From: Flavitalea plasmicola
Lineage (GTDB): Bacteria > Bacteroidota > Bacteroidia > Chitinophagales > Chitinophagaceae
Assembly (NCBI RefSeq): GCF_030546645.1
Contig: NZ_JAUOTO010000004.1
Coordinates: 868,001-932,000 of the forward strand
DNA: 64,000 bases
Direction: 5' to 3'
Both the position numbers and the translations under genes were made by a program. Under the pieces are notes generated by a model, which made no database searches, was not told where the DNA came from, and saw nothing but the letters and a program-made list of their open reading frames with translations. This document shows, piece by piece, positions 17,720-25,964 of the stretch (position 1 is its first letter; each line of letters begins with the position of its first letter).

Positions 17720-18460
17720 ATGCAAGAAGTGCTGTTCAGGGACCTGGGGAAAGTGGAATATAAGCAGGTATGGGACTACCAGGAGTCGCTCCTGCAGGAA
17801 AATGTCCGGATCAAAACGGAAGCCAAACGGCTGGCGGAAAGCGTGGCTGCCGGGGAGATCCCTGACGGGGAAGGGCCTTTCACGGCCAATTACCTGCTCT
17901 TTGTGGAGCATCCCCCTGTGTATACCCTGGGAAAGAGCGGCCATATGGAAAATGTGCTGATCGATGAAGACCGCATGCATCAAAAAGGAATCCAGTTCTT
18001 TCGGACGAACCGTGGCGGTGATATCACCTTTCACGGGCCGGGTCAGATCGTTGGCTATCCCATCCTTGACCTGGAAAGGTTCTATACGGATATCGGCAGG
18101 TACCTGCGCAACCTGGAAGAGGTCATCATACTTACCATGAGGACCTATGGTCTGCAGGGCGACCGGTCGCCGGGAGAGACCGGCGTGTGGCTGGATCCGG
18201 GTGTGAAAGGGCGGGAACGTAAGATATGCGCGATCGGCGTCCGGTGCAGCCGGTGGATCACCATGCATGGATTTGCTTTCAATGTAAGCACCGACCTGGA
18301 TTATTTCGGCAACATCGTGCCTTGCGGCATACAGGATAAGCAGGTGACCTCCTTGGAAAAAGAGCTGGGGCGATCCGTCCCCCTTGAAGCCGTGAAACAC
18401 GAGGTCCGGCGCCGGTTTGAGGAGGTCTTTGACGTGGCGCTCAGAACTCTTTCGGAATAA
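17720..18460 (+). CDS. lipB: Octanoyltransferase LipB
   Basis: The 246-aa enzyme transfers octanoyl from ACP to lipoyl domains in lipoate synthesis. Signature blocks are RGGDITFHGPGQIVGYPI, the catalytic lysine in KICAIGVRCSRW and the catalytic Cys in VPCGI. Residues 1-60 form a longer, charged N-terminal region, as in Bacteroidota LipB. The 3' end overlaps by 20 nt the convergent gene for a secreted protein. Confidence 0.93.
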   Translation: MQEVLFRDLGKVEYKQVWDYQESLLQENVRIKTEAKRLAESVAAGEIPDGEGPFTANYLLFVEHPPVYTLGKSGHMENVLIDEDRMHQKGIQFFRTNRGGDITFHGPGQIVGYPILDLERFYTDIGRYLRNLEEVIILTMRTYGLQGDRSPGETGVWLDPGVKGRERKICAIGVRCSRWITMHGFAFNVSTDLDYFGNIVPCGIQDKQVTSLEKELGRSVPLEAVKHEVRRRFEEVFDVALRTLSE

Positions 18461-19373
18461 AAAACCTGTTCTTTTCCTTTAACTGACCGTCCTCATAGAG
18501 CTCGAACCTGAACCATCCCGCGTGGAGGAAGTTACTTTTATCCAGGATGAGGGAAGGGGCTTTGATAGCGGATATTTCAAACAACAATTTATTTTCTTCG
18601 TCAAAGAATTTGACGGCATAGTGTTTCTTCGCTGCGTCGGGCAGTGCGACCTGAATATTGCCATATTTGCCCGTGAACACATAGGAAGAGGCGCGGTAGA
18701 TTTCTTTGGGTACGAAAGGGCGGATCAGCAGGCTGTCGCCATCGATGAAGATAAGCGTATCCTTGGTTTTGGTGAGCAGGGAATCCCTGAATGCGCGGAT
18801 CCTGTTGCCGGGGATCTGTGTCAGCACCGTCTCCCCCTTTTTGATATATACAGTCTTTTGCACTTCTATTTCGCGTAATCCGCCCTGGATGCTGGAAGGG
18901 CTTTTGATCTGCGGTGTCCCTTTTACATGCTGCGGGTCCAGGAACATCACCCGCTGATGATCTGTTCTTGCCAGGATGGCATCGGACTCGTCCGTGTCGT
19001 CCTGCGTGGTATTCGGGGCAACGCCTGTATTCGTCTGTGGTTTTTTAGCGGCTGTGAAAAGGTATTTGCCCTCTTCCAGGACGATGAACAGGCGGTAATA
19101 GAAATTGGGATGGATGGCTTTCAGGTCCATGGCGCCATTCTCGGGCAGATGCGGGTCCGGAACGGTCAGGAGGGTGGTGAAATTTCTTAGGCTGTCGGAG
19201 GAACGCTGTATGCTTATCTGGGAGACCTTGGGATAGCGGTTATGCCAGCTGACAAGGATCTTTCCGGGACCCCTGGCTGTAACGGAGAACCTGGGAAGCG
19301 TATCCTGCGCACTGGCGCTCAATGAAAAAAAAAGGATGAAAGAAAAGGCCAGCGTCCTGAGCATAACAGGCAT
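18441..19373 (-). CDS. Secreted protein of unknown function
   Basis: This 310-aa protein has a signal peptide (LAFSFILFFSLSASAQ) with cleavage probably after AQ. The first mature segment (about 25-100) has a beta-sandwich, fibronectin-III-like pattern (GKILVSWHNRYPKVSQISIQ). A linker rich in T/D/P follows, and a C-terminal beta-rich domain. I do not recognise a family with a known activity. Its 3' end overlaps lipB by 20 nt on the opposite strand. A start three codons downstream is equally possible. Confidence 0.75.
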   Translation of the reverse strand: MPVMLRTLAFSFILFFSLSASAQDTLPRFSVTARGPGKILVSWHNRYPKVSQISIQRSSDSLRNFTTLLTVPDPHLPENGAMDLKAIHPNFYYRLFIVLEEGKYLFTAAKKPQTNTGVAPNTTQDDTDESDAILARTDHQRVMFLDPQHVKGTPQIKSPSSIQGGLREIEVQKTVYIKKGETVLTQIPGNRIRAFRDSLLTKTKDTLIFIDGDSLLIRPFVPKEIYRASSYVFTGKYGNIQVALPDAAKKHYAVKFFDEENKLLFEISAIKAPSLILDKSNFLHAGWFRFELYEDGQLKEKNRFFIPKEF

Positions 19374-19409
19374 AACGAATTTATTGATAAGATGTTTTAT
19401 ATTCCAGAC

Positions 19410-20273
19410 CTAAAAATACAATAATCCCGGCGGTAAACCCCTGTTGCCTTGTAAACCACCACTATGAATGACTAATAAACGTGAATCAGGCGGAAAATGA
19501 TCTTTGCGGACCATATCCAGTGTAGCGTAAAACAATTTACCGGTGTAGACAAAATCCGACGGTATGCCGGTGGTCCTGTAAAAATGATTCATGAATTCCA
19601 GCAATTCCGGTGTGTGGCGGGCGTAACCTCCAAAATGATAAGGAGGCGCCAGCGCGGAGATGCCTATGACCTCCTGGCTGGTGCTTGCTGCCGCGGACAA
19701 TCCTTTGAAGGTAGTGCCTGTGCCTACCGCGCACAGGATATGTGAATAAGGGCTGCTATCTATTTCCCTTAGGATGTCCATGCTACCTTTGATACCTGGC
19801 TCACCGGCGCCGCCTTCAGGGATAATGACGGCGCCAGGATAGCGCGTGGAGAGGCCGGCAAGGAATATAGGGTCGTCTTTCTGCCTGTAAGCTGTCCGTG
19901 TGATAAATTCCAGCCGCATACCATATGCTGCAGCAGCGGACAGGGTGGCTGATAGCCTTGCCGGCTTTTCGCCTCTGATGATACCCGTAGCGGACAAACC
20001 GGCTTCCCTGGCAGCGAAGGCGGACGCGATGATATGATTCGACCAGGCGCCGCCGAATGTAATGAGATGGCTGCCTCCACCGGCTGCGGCGATGCGCAGC
20101 CATTCTTTCAGCTTGAACCATTTATTCCCGGAAATGACAGGATGTATCAGGTCCAGGCGGAGGACGTCCATGCTGACATGATGTTGTGCCAGTTCAGGTA
20201 ATTCGACGGTCTGGATAGATAATGGATAATTAAATGTCGGTTTCATTAAATTATCCATTAATAAATTGTCCAT
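19410..20273 (-). CDS. PLP-dependent ACC deaminase / D-cysteine desulfhydrase family enzyme
   Basis: This protein of up to 287 aa has fold-type II PLP features: the lysine in VISGNKWFKLKEW, then ITFGGAWSNHIIASAFAARE, and the Gly-rich PLP phosphate loop AVGTGTTFKGL. Homologues act on D-cysteine or 1-aminocyclopropane-1-carboxylate. Which substrate is used here is not decidable, but D-cysteine desulfhydrase is commoner in such bacteria. Three in-frame ATGs (20273, 20258, 20246) lie in a hairpin-forming stretch, so the start is uncertain; 20246 gives MKPTFNYPLSIQ. Confidence 0.85.
   Translation of the reverse strand: MDNLLMDNLMKPTFNYPLSIQTVELPELAQHHVSMDVLRLDLIHPVISGNKWFKLKEWLRIAAAGGGSHLITFGGAWSNHIIASAFAAREAGLSATGIIRGEKPARLSATLSAAAAYGMRLEFITRTAYRQKDDPIFLAGLSTRYPGAVIIPEGGAGEPGIKGSMDILREIDSSPYSHILCAVGTGTTFKGLSAAASTSQEVIGISALAPPYHFGGYARHTPELLEFMNHFYRTTGIPSDFVYTGKLFYATLDMVRKDHFPPDSRLLVIHSGGLQGNRGLPPGLLYF
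20220..20260 (-). repeat. 17-bp inverted repeat over the desulfhydrase start region
   Basis: Arms at 20220-20236 and 20244-20260 pair at 16 of 17 positions with a 7-nt loop. In the mRNA the stem would sequester two of three candidate ATGs, suggesting translational control. Confidence 0.7.
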
Positions 20274-20323
20274 ACTCTATGAGTAATTTTTTATTTTCGT
20301 GCATTAAATTAAAAATACGATAA

Positions 20324-21220
20324 ATGCAACCAACACTTTTGATCTTAGCGGCCGGCATGGCATCAAGGTACGGCAGTATGAAGCAAATTCAGGGTTTTGG
20401 GCCCAATGGTGAAACTATCATGGATTATTCTATTTATGATGCTGTTCGCGCGGGGTTTAAGAAAGTAGTGTTCATTATACGCAAAGACTTTGCCGAAGAT
20501 TTTAAAAATATATTCGAGCCTAAGTGGAAAGACAAGGTGGCTCTCGACTATGTGTTCCAGGACCTGCATGCCTATACCGGGAGCTTCCAGGTGCCAGCCG
20601 AGCGTACAAAGCCCTGGGGAACGGCCCATGCCGTCCTTTGTGCCCAGGAAGTGGTGCACGAGCCTTTTGCCGTCATCAATGCGGATGATTTCTACGGCCG
20701 GGATGCATTTGAAAAGGCATATGCCTTTTTGACAAAGGATGTCAATGACAAGCTGTATTCCATCATCGGCTATGAGCTGGCGAAGACCTTGTCCGACAAT
20801 GGGACGGTGAGCAGGGGCGTTTGCCAGGTGGATGGCGGGGGCAACCTGGTCTCCATTGCCGAGCGTACGAAGATCTACCAGGATGGCGACAAGATCACGT
20901 ATGAGGAGGGGGATAAGAAGTTCGAAGTTCCTTTCGATTCAAAGGTGTCCATGAACTTCTGGTGTTTTGCGCCTTCGGTGTTCCCGTATATCACCAAGCT
21001 TTTTGCGGAATTCCTGAAAGAGCAGGGAACGAATCCCAAGGCTGAGTTCTTTATTCCCATCATCGGGGACAAGTTCATCCAGGATGGGAAGGGAGCTATC
21101 AAAGTGATCCCGACGGATGCGCAATGGTTCGGTGTGACGTACAAGGAAGATGCGCCTGATGTCCAGGCAAGTCTGAACAAGCTGATCGCAAAAGGGGAAT
21201 ATCCCAACAAGATCTACTAA
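20324..21220 (+). CDS. Sugar-phosphate nucleotidyltransferase
   Basis: The 298-aa protein has the NTP-transferase start LILAAGMASRYGSMKQI (the GxGxR-type nucleotide loop in variant form), the conserved VINADDFYG metal-binding Asp block and a C-terminal WFGVTYKEDAP strand. It belongs to a Bacteroidota NDP-sugar pyrophosphorylase-like family with no left-handed beta-helix domain. The sugar and nucleotide are unknown. It stands alone between a divergent gene and a bidirectional terminator. Confidence 0.82.
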   Translation: MQPTLLILAAGMASRYGSMKQIQGFGPNGETIMDYSIYDAVRAGFKKVVFIIRKDFAEDFKNIFEPKWKDKVALDYVFQDLHAYTGSFQVPAERTKPWGTAHAVLCAQEVVHEPFAVINADDFYGRDAFEKAYAFLTKDVNDKLYSIIGYELAKTLSDNGTVSRGVCQVDGGGNLVSIAERTKIYQDGDKITYEEGDKKFEVPFDSKVSMNFWCFAPSVFPYITKLFAEFLKEQGTNPKAEFFIPIIGDKFIQDGKGAIKVIPTDAQWFGVTYKEDAPDVQASLNKLIAKGEYPNKIY

Positions 21221-21225
21221 TCATC

Positions 21226-21254
21226 AAAAAGGCGGGTATACCCCGCCTTTTTTT
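21226..21254. terminator. Bidirectional intrinsic terminator
   Basis: The stem GGCGGG/CCCGCC is flanked by five A on the left and seven T on the right, so it works for both converging genes. Confidence 0.9.
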
Positions 21255-22338
21255 ATTGCTTCACTATAAAGATACAATCCTGTATTCGCTGGACCTGGTG
21301 TTCCCTGTCCAGTCCCTTTATCGCTGAGGTCAGTGGGATGTGTATACGGCTAAGCGTGCTGTCGTTCCTCATGAGGTTCAGCGTATGTAAAATATTCTTG
21401 CTGCGGATGGCAAAGACGAATCCTTGCGCATCATGCTGGCTGCTCCGTATAATACCTACTACATCCCCGTCTTTATTGAGAACAGGTGCGCCGCTGTTGC
21501 CGGGGTTAGCCGGGACCGTGATCTGGCAGGTGACCGTATCGCCATCATAACCTGTTTTGGCGCTCATGTAGCCCTTGCCATAAACGATCTCATTACGGGG
21601 ATAGCCCATGGTAAAGATCTCTTCACCCAGCTCCATGCCCGTCTTGCTGATGCCGTAGGGGATAGGAGAAGCTTTGAAGGTGCTGTCCTCTATTTTCAGA
21701 ACGGCCAGGTCCGTCGTGTCATTTCGGTACACCAGCCGGGCTTTGTATTCACCCAGGCTATTCTGTACTTCTATGCGGCCCGTACCCTTCACTACGTGGG
21801 AGTTGGTGACCAGGTAACCTCTGGCATCTATGAGAAAGCCCGTGCCACCGGTGGTGAAGATGGCCCGTGAAGTTTCCGCGATCACCGTATTATTGCTATC
21901 GAGCTTGATGGCAACCTTATTCAGCCGGCTTTCCTGGACGGACAGGCGTCTGCCCAATAATTCAACCTGGGCACTGTTCAGTTTTGGCGAGAAGTAAGAG
22001 ATAACGCTGCTGATGAAAAGCGCCGTCACCCCTGCAATGCTGGCTGCCACCCAGACGACCCTTTTGTATTTTTTCCAGAGGACCACCACCTTTGCAGGGC
22101 GTTCTTCACGGATCTCGCCTGTGGCGGAAAGTGCCTCATGGATCTCGCTGAGACGGGACTTCAGCTCTTTCGTCTCGCCATATTGGTTCATCTGGTTGAG
22201 GAAGATCGTATGCTCCACTACCATCTGATCGACGCCGGGATTGGACTTCCGCAGCTGTTCGAAATACACACGCTCCTCAGGCAGCATTTCGCCCCGGATG
22301 TATCTTTCGATGGTTTCTAATATGGTTGTCTCTTGCAT
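21253..22338 (-). CDS. Membrane-anchored trypsin-like serine protease with anti-sigma-like N-terminus
   Basis: This 361-aa protein combines a cytoplasmic N-terminal segment (1-92) rich in charged helices, reading ETIERYIRGEMLPEERVYFE like the zinc-less anti-sigma/FecR cytoplasmic regions, with one TM helix (about 94-114) and a periplasmic chymotrypsin-fold domain. The triad is intact: His181 in VTNSHVV, Asp210 in NDTTDLAVL and Ser282 in PANPGNSGAP. There is no PDZ domain. The ECF sigma gene ends 8 nt upstream, so the pair probably forms a signalling unit. HtrA/DegP-like assignment by fold only. Confidence 0.82.
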   Translation of the reverse strand: MQETTILETIERYIRGEMLPEERVYFEQLRKSNPGVDQMVVEHTIFLNQMNQYGETKELKSRLSEIHEALSATGEIREERPAKVVVLWKKYKRVVWVAASIAGVTALFISSVISYFSPKLNSAQVELLGRRLSVQESRLNKVAIKLDSNNTVIAETSRAIFTTGGTGFLIDARGYLVTNSHVVKGTGRIEVQNSLGEYKARLVYRNDTTDLAVLKIEDSTFKASPIPYGISKTGMELGEEIFTMGYPRNEIVYGKGYMSAKTGYDGDTVTCQITVPANPGNSGAPVLNKDGDVVGIIRSSQHDAQGFVFAIRSKNILHTLNLMRNDSTLSRIHIPLTSAIKGLDREHQVQRIQDCIFIVKQ

Positions 22339-22346
22339 AACGCTGC

Positions 22347-22904
22347 TTATTTTTTATACTGGCTAAATAATTTCTTCAATCGCATCAGGCACTTATACTT
22401 CTGATTTTTAGCATTATCGGCATTGGTATACCCGAAGCTGCCGGCTATTTCCACCATGCTTTTCTTCTGGAGATAATAAGCTTCCAGGAGACTTTTACAG
22501 GGCTCGCCCAGGTTTTTCATCGATCTTTCCATCACCTGGAAGTCAAGGTCTTTTTGTTCGTGCAGTTCCAGGTCTTCTTCTACGGGTACGGTCTCTTCCA
22601 ACTTCTCAACTTCAGGAGAGATTCGTTGCTGCTGGCTGAGGCGTTTGAGCCACAGGCGGCGGCATACGGAATAGAGGTAGGTCTTTATAAGGCAATTCAG
22701 TTCAAAGGAGCCGGACTTCACTTTCTCGAACAACACGATCATGGCTTCCTGGAATATATCCCTTGCATCGTCGGGAGAACCATTGTTATTCAGGATCAGG
22801 GATTGCACCATATTATAATGCTGTTTATAAATGGTTTCGATGGCTTTTCGATCGTTTAGAGCCAGTCCCTGGAGTAATTGCTGTTCGTTGTTTGCGGTCC
22901 TCAC
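22347..22904 (-). CDS. ECF-type RNA polymerase sigma factor
   Basis: This 185-aa sigma-70 family protein has region 2 (DDARDIFQEAMIVLFEKV, the -10 recognising helix block) at about 38-95 and region 4 HTH (KSLLEAYYLQKKSMVEIAGSFG) at about 137-175, with a Glu/Val-rich linker between. No region 1 or 3 is present, which marks it as ECF. It is co-directional and 8 nt from the protease, which is likely its membrane regulator. Confidence 0.9.
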   Translation of the reverse strand: MRTANNEQQLLQGLALNDRKAIETIYKQHYNMVQSLILNNNGSPDDARDIFQEAMIVLFEKVKSGSFELNCLIKTYLYSVCRRLWLKRLSQQQRISPEVEKLEETVPVEEDLELHEQKDLDFQVMERSMKNLGEPCKSLLEAYYLQKKSMVEIAGSFGYTNADNAKNQKYKCLMRLKKLFSQYKK

Positions 22905-23110
22905 GCTGATGCTATATTTAATACCGAAATGTAGGATTTGTAACCCAAGATAGGGACAAAAAAAGTAAAATAAGTCAGTTGTAGTATCAATCCGTGATTT
23001 TTACGCATGCTGAAAAATAATATATAAAAAACACTGAAAAACGGGGGTTACTTTTTGATCCTATAGGTATTAACTGGAAACCATTCAATTAACAAACAAA
23101 AAGTCTCAAC

Positions 23111-23296
23111 ATGAAAAAGTTCTTTTTCGTATTAGCAATCGGCGCTTTCGCAGCATGTAACAACAGCTCCAGCACAGAAACTAAAACTGATTCTACAGTT
23201 GTTAAGGATTCCGTTACTAAATCTGTTGACACCGTTAAGCACGATTCTACTACGGTTATCAAGGATACCGTTAAGAAGGATACCACCAAGAAATAA
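23111..23296 (+). CDS. Small Ser/Thr/Lys/Asp-rich lipoprotein
   Basis: This 61-aa protein starts MKKFFFVLAIGAFAAC, a lipoprotein signal with Cys16 as the lipidated residue. The mature 46 residues are almost only S, T, K, D and V in quasi-repeats (DSTVVKDSVTK, DSTTVIKDTVKKD). The composition suggests an extended, charged surface tether; no domain is recognised. Its stop lies 4 nt before a conserved RNA-like element with a terminator hairpin. Confidence 0.7.
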   Translation: MKKFFFVLAIGAFAACNNSSSTETKTDSTVVKDSVTKSVDTVKHDSTTVIKDTVKKDTTKK

Positions 23297-23300
23297 GCTT

Positions 23301-23363
23301 TTTTTCATATGGCAAACAATCGTTAGAGGCCGTCCCGTTCACGGGATGGCCTTTTTCTTTTTG
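23301..23363 (+). terminator. Conserved 3' element with intrinsic terminator (copy 1)
   Basis: A T-run and CATAT precede the block GGCAARCAATCGTTAGAGG (R = A here), followed by the stem GGCCGTCCCG/CGGGATGGCC (loop TTCA) and TTTTTCTTTTT. A second copy at 59505-59566 on the minus strand keeps the block and T-tract but has a different stem sequence with mostly compensatory changes. Confidence 0.85.
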
Positions 23364-23368
23364 GTTAG

Positions 23369-24607
23369 TTAAGACTTTTTTCGGGCCGTGGGCCTGTGGC
23401 CGACGTTGGGGAGGAGCCCGGTGAGCAATCCTAATAAGGGCAGGTAAGCGCAGAGATGGAACACGTAGCTGATGCTGGTGCGATCCGCCAGCTTACCCAA
23501 CACGGCGGCGCCGATGCCGCCCATTCCAAAAGCCAGTCCGAAGAACAATCCCGCGATCATCCCCACTTTTCCCGGCACCAGCTCCTGCGCATAGACCAGG
23601 ATGGCTGAGAAGGCCGAAGCGAGTATTACCCCGATAAATACAGTGAGCACACTGGTCCAGAAAAGGTTGGCATAGGGGAGCAACAGCGTGAAAGGCGCCA
23701 CGCCCAGGATGGAGAACCAGATGACATATTTCCGGCCGATGCGGTCGCCGATGGGCCCTCCGATGAGAGTTCCGGCTGCAACGGAAAAAAGGAAGATGAA
23801 CAGGTGCATCTGCGAACTCTGGACAGATACGTGGAACTTATCCATCAGGAAGAAAGTGTAATAGCTCGACATGCTGGCCATGTAGAAATATTTGGAGAAG
23901 ATCAGCACCAGCAGGATGGCCAGGGCAAAAGCTACTTTTCTCCTGTTAAGCGCGGGATGGATATCCCCGGCAGTGCTTTGTTTCTTTTTGCGAAGGGTGA
24001 TGTTCCGACTGTACCAGCTGCCGGTGCGCAGCAGCACGGCGATAGCGAGGAGGGCGGCCAGCGAGAACCACAATATCCGCGACTGCCCATATGGAGCAAT
24101 GATCTGTGCAGCCAACAGGGGCCCCAGGGAGCTGCCTGCGTTGCCACCCACCTGGAAGAGGGATTGTGCCATACCTGTCCGACCTCCGGAAGCCATATGC
24201 GCCAGGCGTGAAGCTTCGGGGTGAAAGATGGAAGAGCCTATGCCCACCAGGCATACGGCTACCAGCACCAGGTGAAAACTGGCGGCCTGCGACAACAATA
24301 CCAAACCCATCAATGTAAAACACATGCCGATGGCCAGCGAATAGGGCTGTGGTTTCCTATCCGTATATAGTCCTACGAATGGCTGGAGTAACGAGGCTGT
24401 CAGCTGAAAGCAGAAGGTGACAAGTCCCAACTGCCCGAAATCCAGGTGAAGGGATTTTTTCAGCAAAGGGTAAGTGGAAGGGATTAGGGATTGCATGGTG
24501 TCGTTCAGCAGATGCGAAACGCTGATGGCTACCAGGATGGGAAAGACGGTCTTTTGTGCGATGTCTTTGGAGACGGCGATGGGTTGACCTGCAAGTGTGT
24601 CGGACAT
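23369..24607 (-). CDS. MFS transporter, fosmidomycin-resistance (Fsr) type
   Basis: This 412-aa inner-membrane protein has twelve predicted helices. Its N-terminal half has the Fsr-like blocks SHLLNDTMQSLIPSTYPLL and GIGSSIFHPEASRLAHMAS, with the MFS motif A-type loop DRKPQP after TM2 and a second DRIGRK loop after TM8. Family members export small drugs such as fosmidomycin; the physiological substrate is unknown. A GntR regulator gene lies 10 nt upstream on the same strand and likely controls it. Confidence 0.85.
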   Translation of the reverse strand: MSDTLAGQPIAVSKDIAQKTVFPILVAISVSHLLNDTMQSLIPSTYPLLKKSLHLDFGQLGLVTFCFQLTASLLQPFVGLYTDRKPQPYSLAIGMCFTLMGLVLLSQAASFHLVLVAVCLVGIGSSIFHPEASRLAHMASGGRTGMAQSLFQVGGNAGSSLGPLLAAQIIAPYGQSRILWFSLAALLAIAVLLRTGSWYSRNITLRKKKQSTAGDIHPALNRRKVAFALAILLVLIFSKYFYMASMSSYYTFFLMDKFHVSVQSSQMHLFIFLFSVAAGTLIGGPIGDRIGRKYVIWFSILGVAPFTLLLPYANLFWTSVLTVFIGVILASAFSAILVYAQELVPGKVGMIAGLFFGLAFGMGGIGAAVLGKLADRTSISYVFHLCAYLPLLGLLTGLLPNVGHRPTARKKS

Positions 24608-24617
24608 GTTGAACTTT

Positions 24618-25286
24618 TTAGTGTGCTACGATCTTTGACGACCAGTACCAGGCTTTTTCAGCGTCCTGGTCGATGATGCTTTGTAACAGTGATTCGTGTA
24701 ATTGCTGCGTACGGATAAATGCGCCGGTATCCTGATGCAGCTGGCGGAAATGCAGGGTCAGGTGCTCTGCAAATGCCCTGTACAGGTCCGCCAGGATGTC
24801 GTTGCGACTGGCGGCTGCAATAGCTATATGGAATTGTATATCGGCATGGATGGTTTCTTCCGTATCGCCCGCCTTTGCGGCAGCATCTCTTTTCTTCAAC
24901 AGGGCTTTCATTTTTTCGATATCTTTCTTACTGCGGTGAAGCGCCGCCTTCTCTGCGATTTTCATTTCCAATAGCTGCCTTACCTCGTCGAGATCGTGCG
25001 CAGCGGCTCTTTTCAGCCGTTGGGACAGCGGTTCCGAGATGCCTTTCTGCTCTTCCACGAATGTCCCCGAGCCCTGCCGGACGCAAACCATCCCCGTATT
25101 TGCCAGTATGCGGATGGCTTCCCTGATGGTAGAGCGGCCCACGCCGAATTGTTCCATCAGCTCGGGCTCTGAAGGCAATTTTTCACCCGGCTGGTATTCG
25201 CCCAGGGATAGCTGCTGCTGCAGCTTGCTGACAACGGCGTCCGCCAGGGAATGGCGCTGTAAAAGTTGGTTTTTTGTAGCCATCAT
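24618..25286 (-). CDS. FadR/GntR-family transcriptional regulator (FCD domain)
   Basis: The 222-aa protein has an N-terminal winged HTH (about 12-75: LGEYQPGEKLPSEPELMEQF, VGRSTIREAIRIL) and a C-terminal all-helical FCD ligand domain (about 90-220) with the metal-site region HADIQFHIAIAAAS. The reading frame stays open for about 90 codons upstream, but homology begins only at this ATG (MMATKNQLLQ), which has a TACTTTTG box 15 nt before it. It is followed after 10 nt by the MFS gene, so it probably regulates the exporter. Confidence 0.88.
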   Translation of the reverse strand: MMATKNQLLQRHSLADAVVSKLQQQLSLGEYQPGEKLPSEPELMEQFGVGRSTIREAIRILANTGMVCVRQGSGTFVEEQKGISEPLSQRLKRAAAHDLDEVRQLLEMKIAEKAALHRSKKDIEKMKALLKKRDAAAKAGDTEETIHADIQFHIAIAAASRNDILADLYRAFAEHLTLHFRQLHQDTGAFIRTQQLHESLLQSIIDQDAEKAWYWSSKIVAH

Positions 25287-25301
25287 ATCATCTGATGACT
25301 T

Positions 25302-25309
25302 CAAAAGTA
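25302..25309 (-). promoter_or_regulatory. -7 box TACTTTTG of the GntR/MFS operon
   Basis: A full match to TAnnTTTG, 15 nt before the first ATG, supporting the chosen start. Confidence 0.5.
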
Positions 25310-25334
25310 GGGATTTTTTTCCATATCTTCCCGC

Positions 25335-25886
25335 ATGCGAAAGAATTCTTCCATTTGGATCCTGCTGCTGACCGTCGGCGTTGTTTTTCTGATCATCGGC
25401 GTGCTGGCATTCACGCGGCCCCTGAACAGCTATGTAAAGCTTGCTAAGTATACGGGCGCCGGCCTTCTTCTGAATGGGATGCTCCTGCAGACAGTGATCG
25501 TCGCCAATAAGAAATATCCACGCGAGAACAGCTGGATGCAGGCCGAGAGCATTCTTCATTTTCTGTTTGCGCTGGTACTATTGTTCAATCCCCTGCTGTC
25601 ATTTATACTTTTGCCTTATCTCATCGGGATCTGGATCCTGCTGGTGGGGATATTAAAGACGTTGGCGGCGCTGTATCTGCGCCGTGTCGTTCGTGGATGG
25701 AAGTTCATTCTGCTGGTGGGTATCCTTTCCATTATTTTCGGGGCGGGGCTTTTATCCTTTCCGTTTGCCAGGGCCGAAGGCATCACGCTCCTCATTGGGG
25801 CTTTCGCTTCCATCATGGGAGTCCTTTACATACTGGATGCCTTTTATTACAGGAAGAAGGAGGATACGCTGGATATGATGCTGTAA
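25335..25886 (+). CDS. DUF308/HdeD-like membrane protein
   Basis: This 183-aa protein has six regularly spaced hydrophobic helices of DUF308 (HdeD) type, beginning with ILLLTVGVVFLIIGVLAF. HdeD is associated with acid stress in enterics, but the molecular function is not established. It is divergent from the GntR gene with a 48-bp spacer, so the regulator could also control it. Confidence 0.7.
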   Translation: MRKNSSIWILLLTVGVVFLIIGVLAFTRPLNSYVKLAKYTGAGLLLNGMLLQTVIVANKKYPRENSWMQAESILHFLFALVLLFNPLLSFILLPYLIGIWILLVGILKTLAALYLRRVVRGWKFILLVGILSIIFGAGLLSFPFARAEGITLLIGAFASIMGVLYILDAFYYRKKEDTLDMML

Positions 25887-25893
25887 GGCCCTG

Positions 25894-25921
25894 ATCCGCC
25901 AGCAGGCGGATACTAAATTTG
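25894..25921 (+). promoter_or_regulatory. Palindrome plus -7 box before the DUF6340-like gene
   Basis: The inverted repeat ATCCGCC/GGCGGAT (loop AGCA) ends 2 nt before a full -7 box TAAATTTG (25914-25921), placing it over the promoter spacer. It has no T-run, so an operator or a small dispersed palindrome is likelier than a terminator. Confidence 0.45.
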
Positions 25922-25964
25922 CGGTAAATTCGTTCTAATAAGGCTAATCTCCAACGTCTTATAT

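Noticed and set aside
16722-17960. A 412-codon plus-strand frame opposite the pseudouridine synthase and into lipB.
   Set aside because: Both opposite and downstream genes have intact catalytic motifs, while this frame has none.
25287-25559. An N-terminal extension of about 90 codons for the GntR regulator.
   Set aside because: It has no GntR homology and overlaps the divergent DUF308 gene; the promoter box lies within it.
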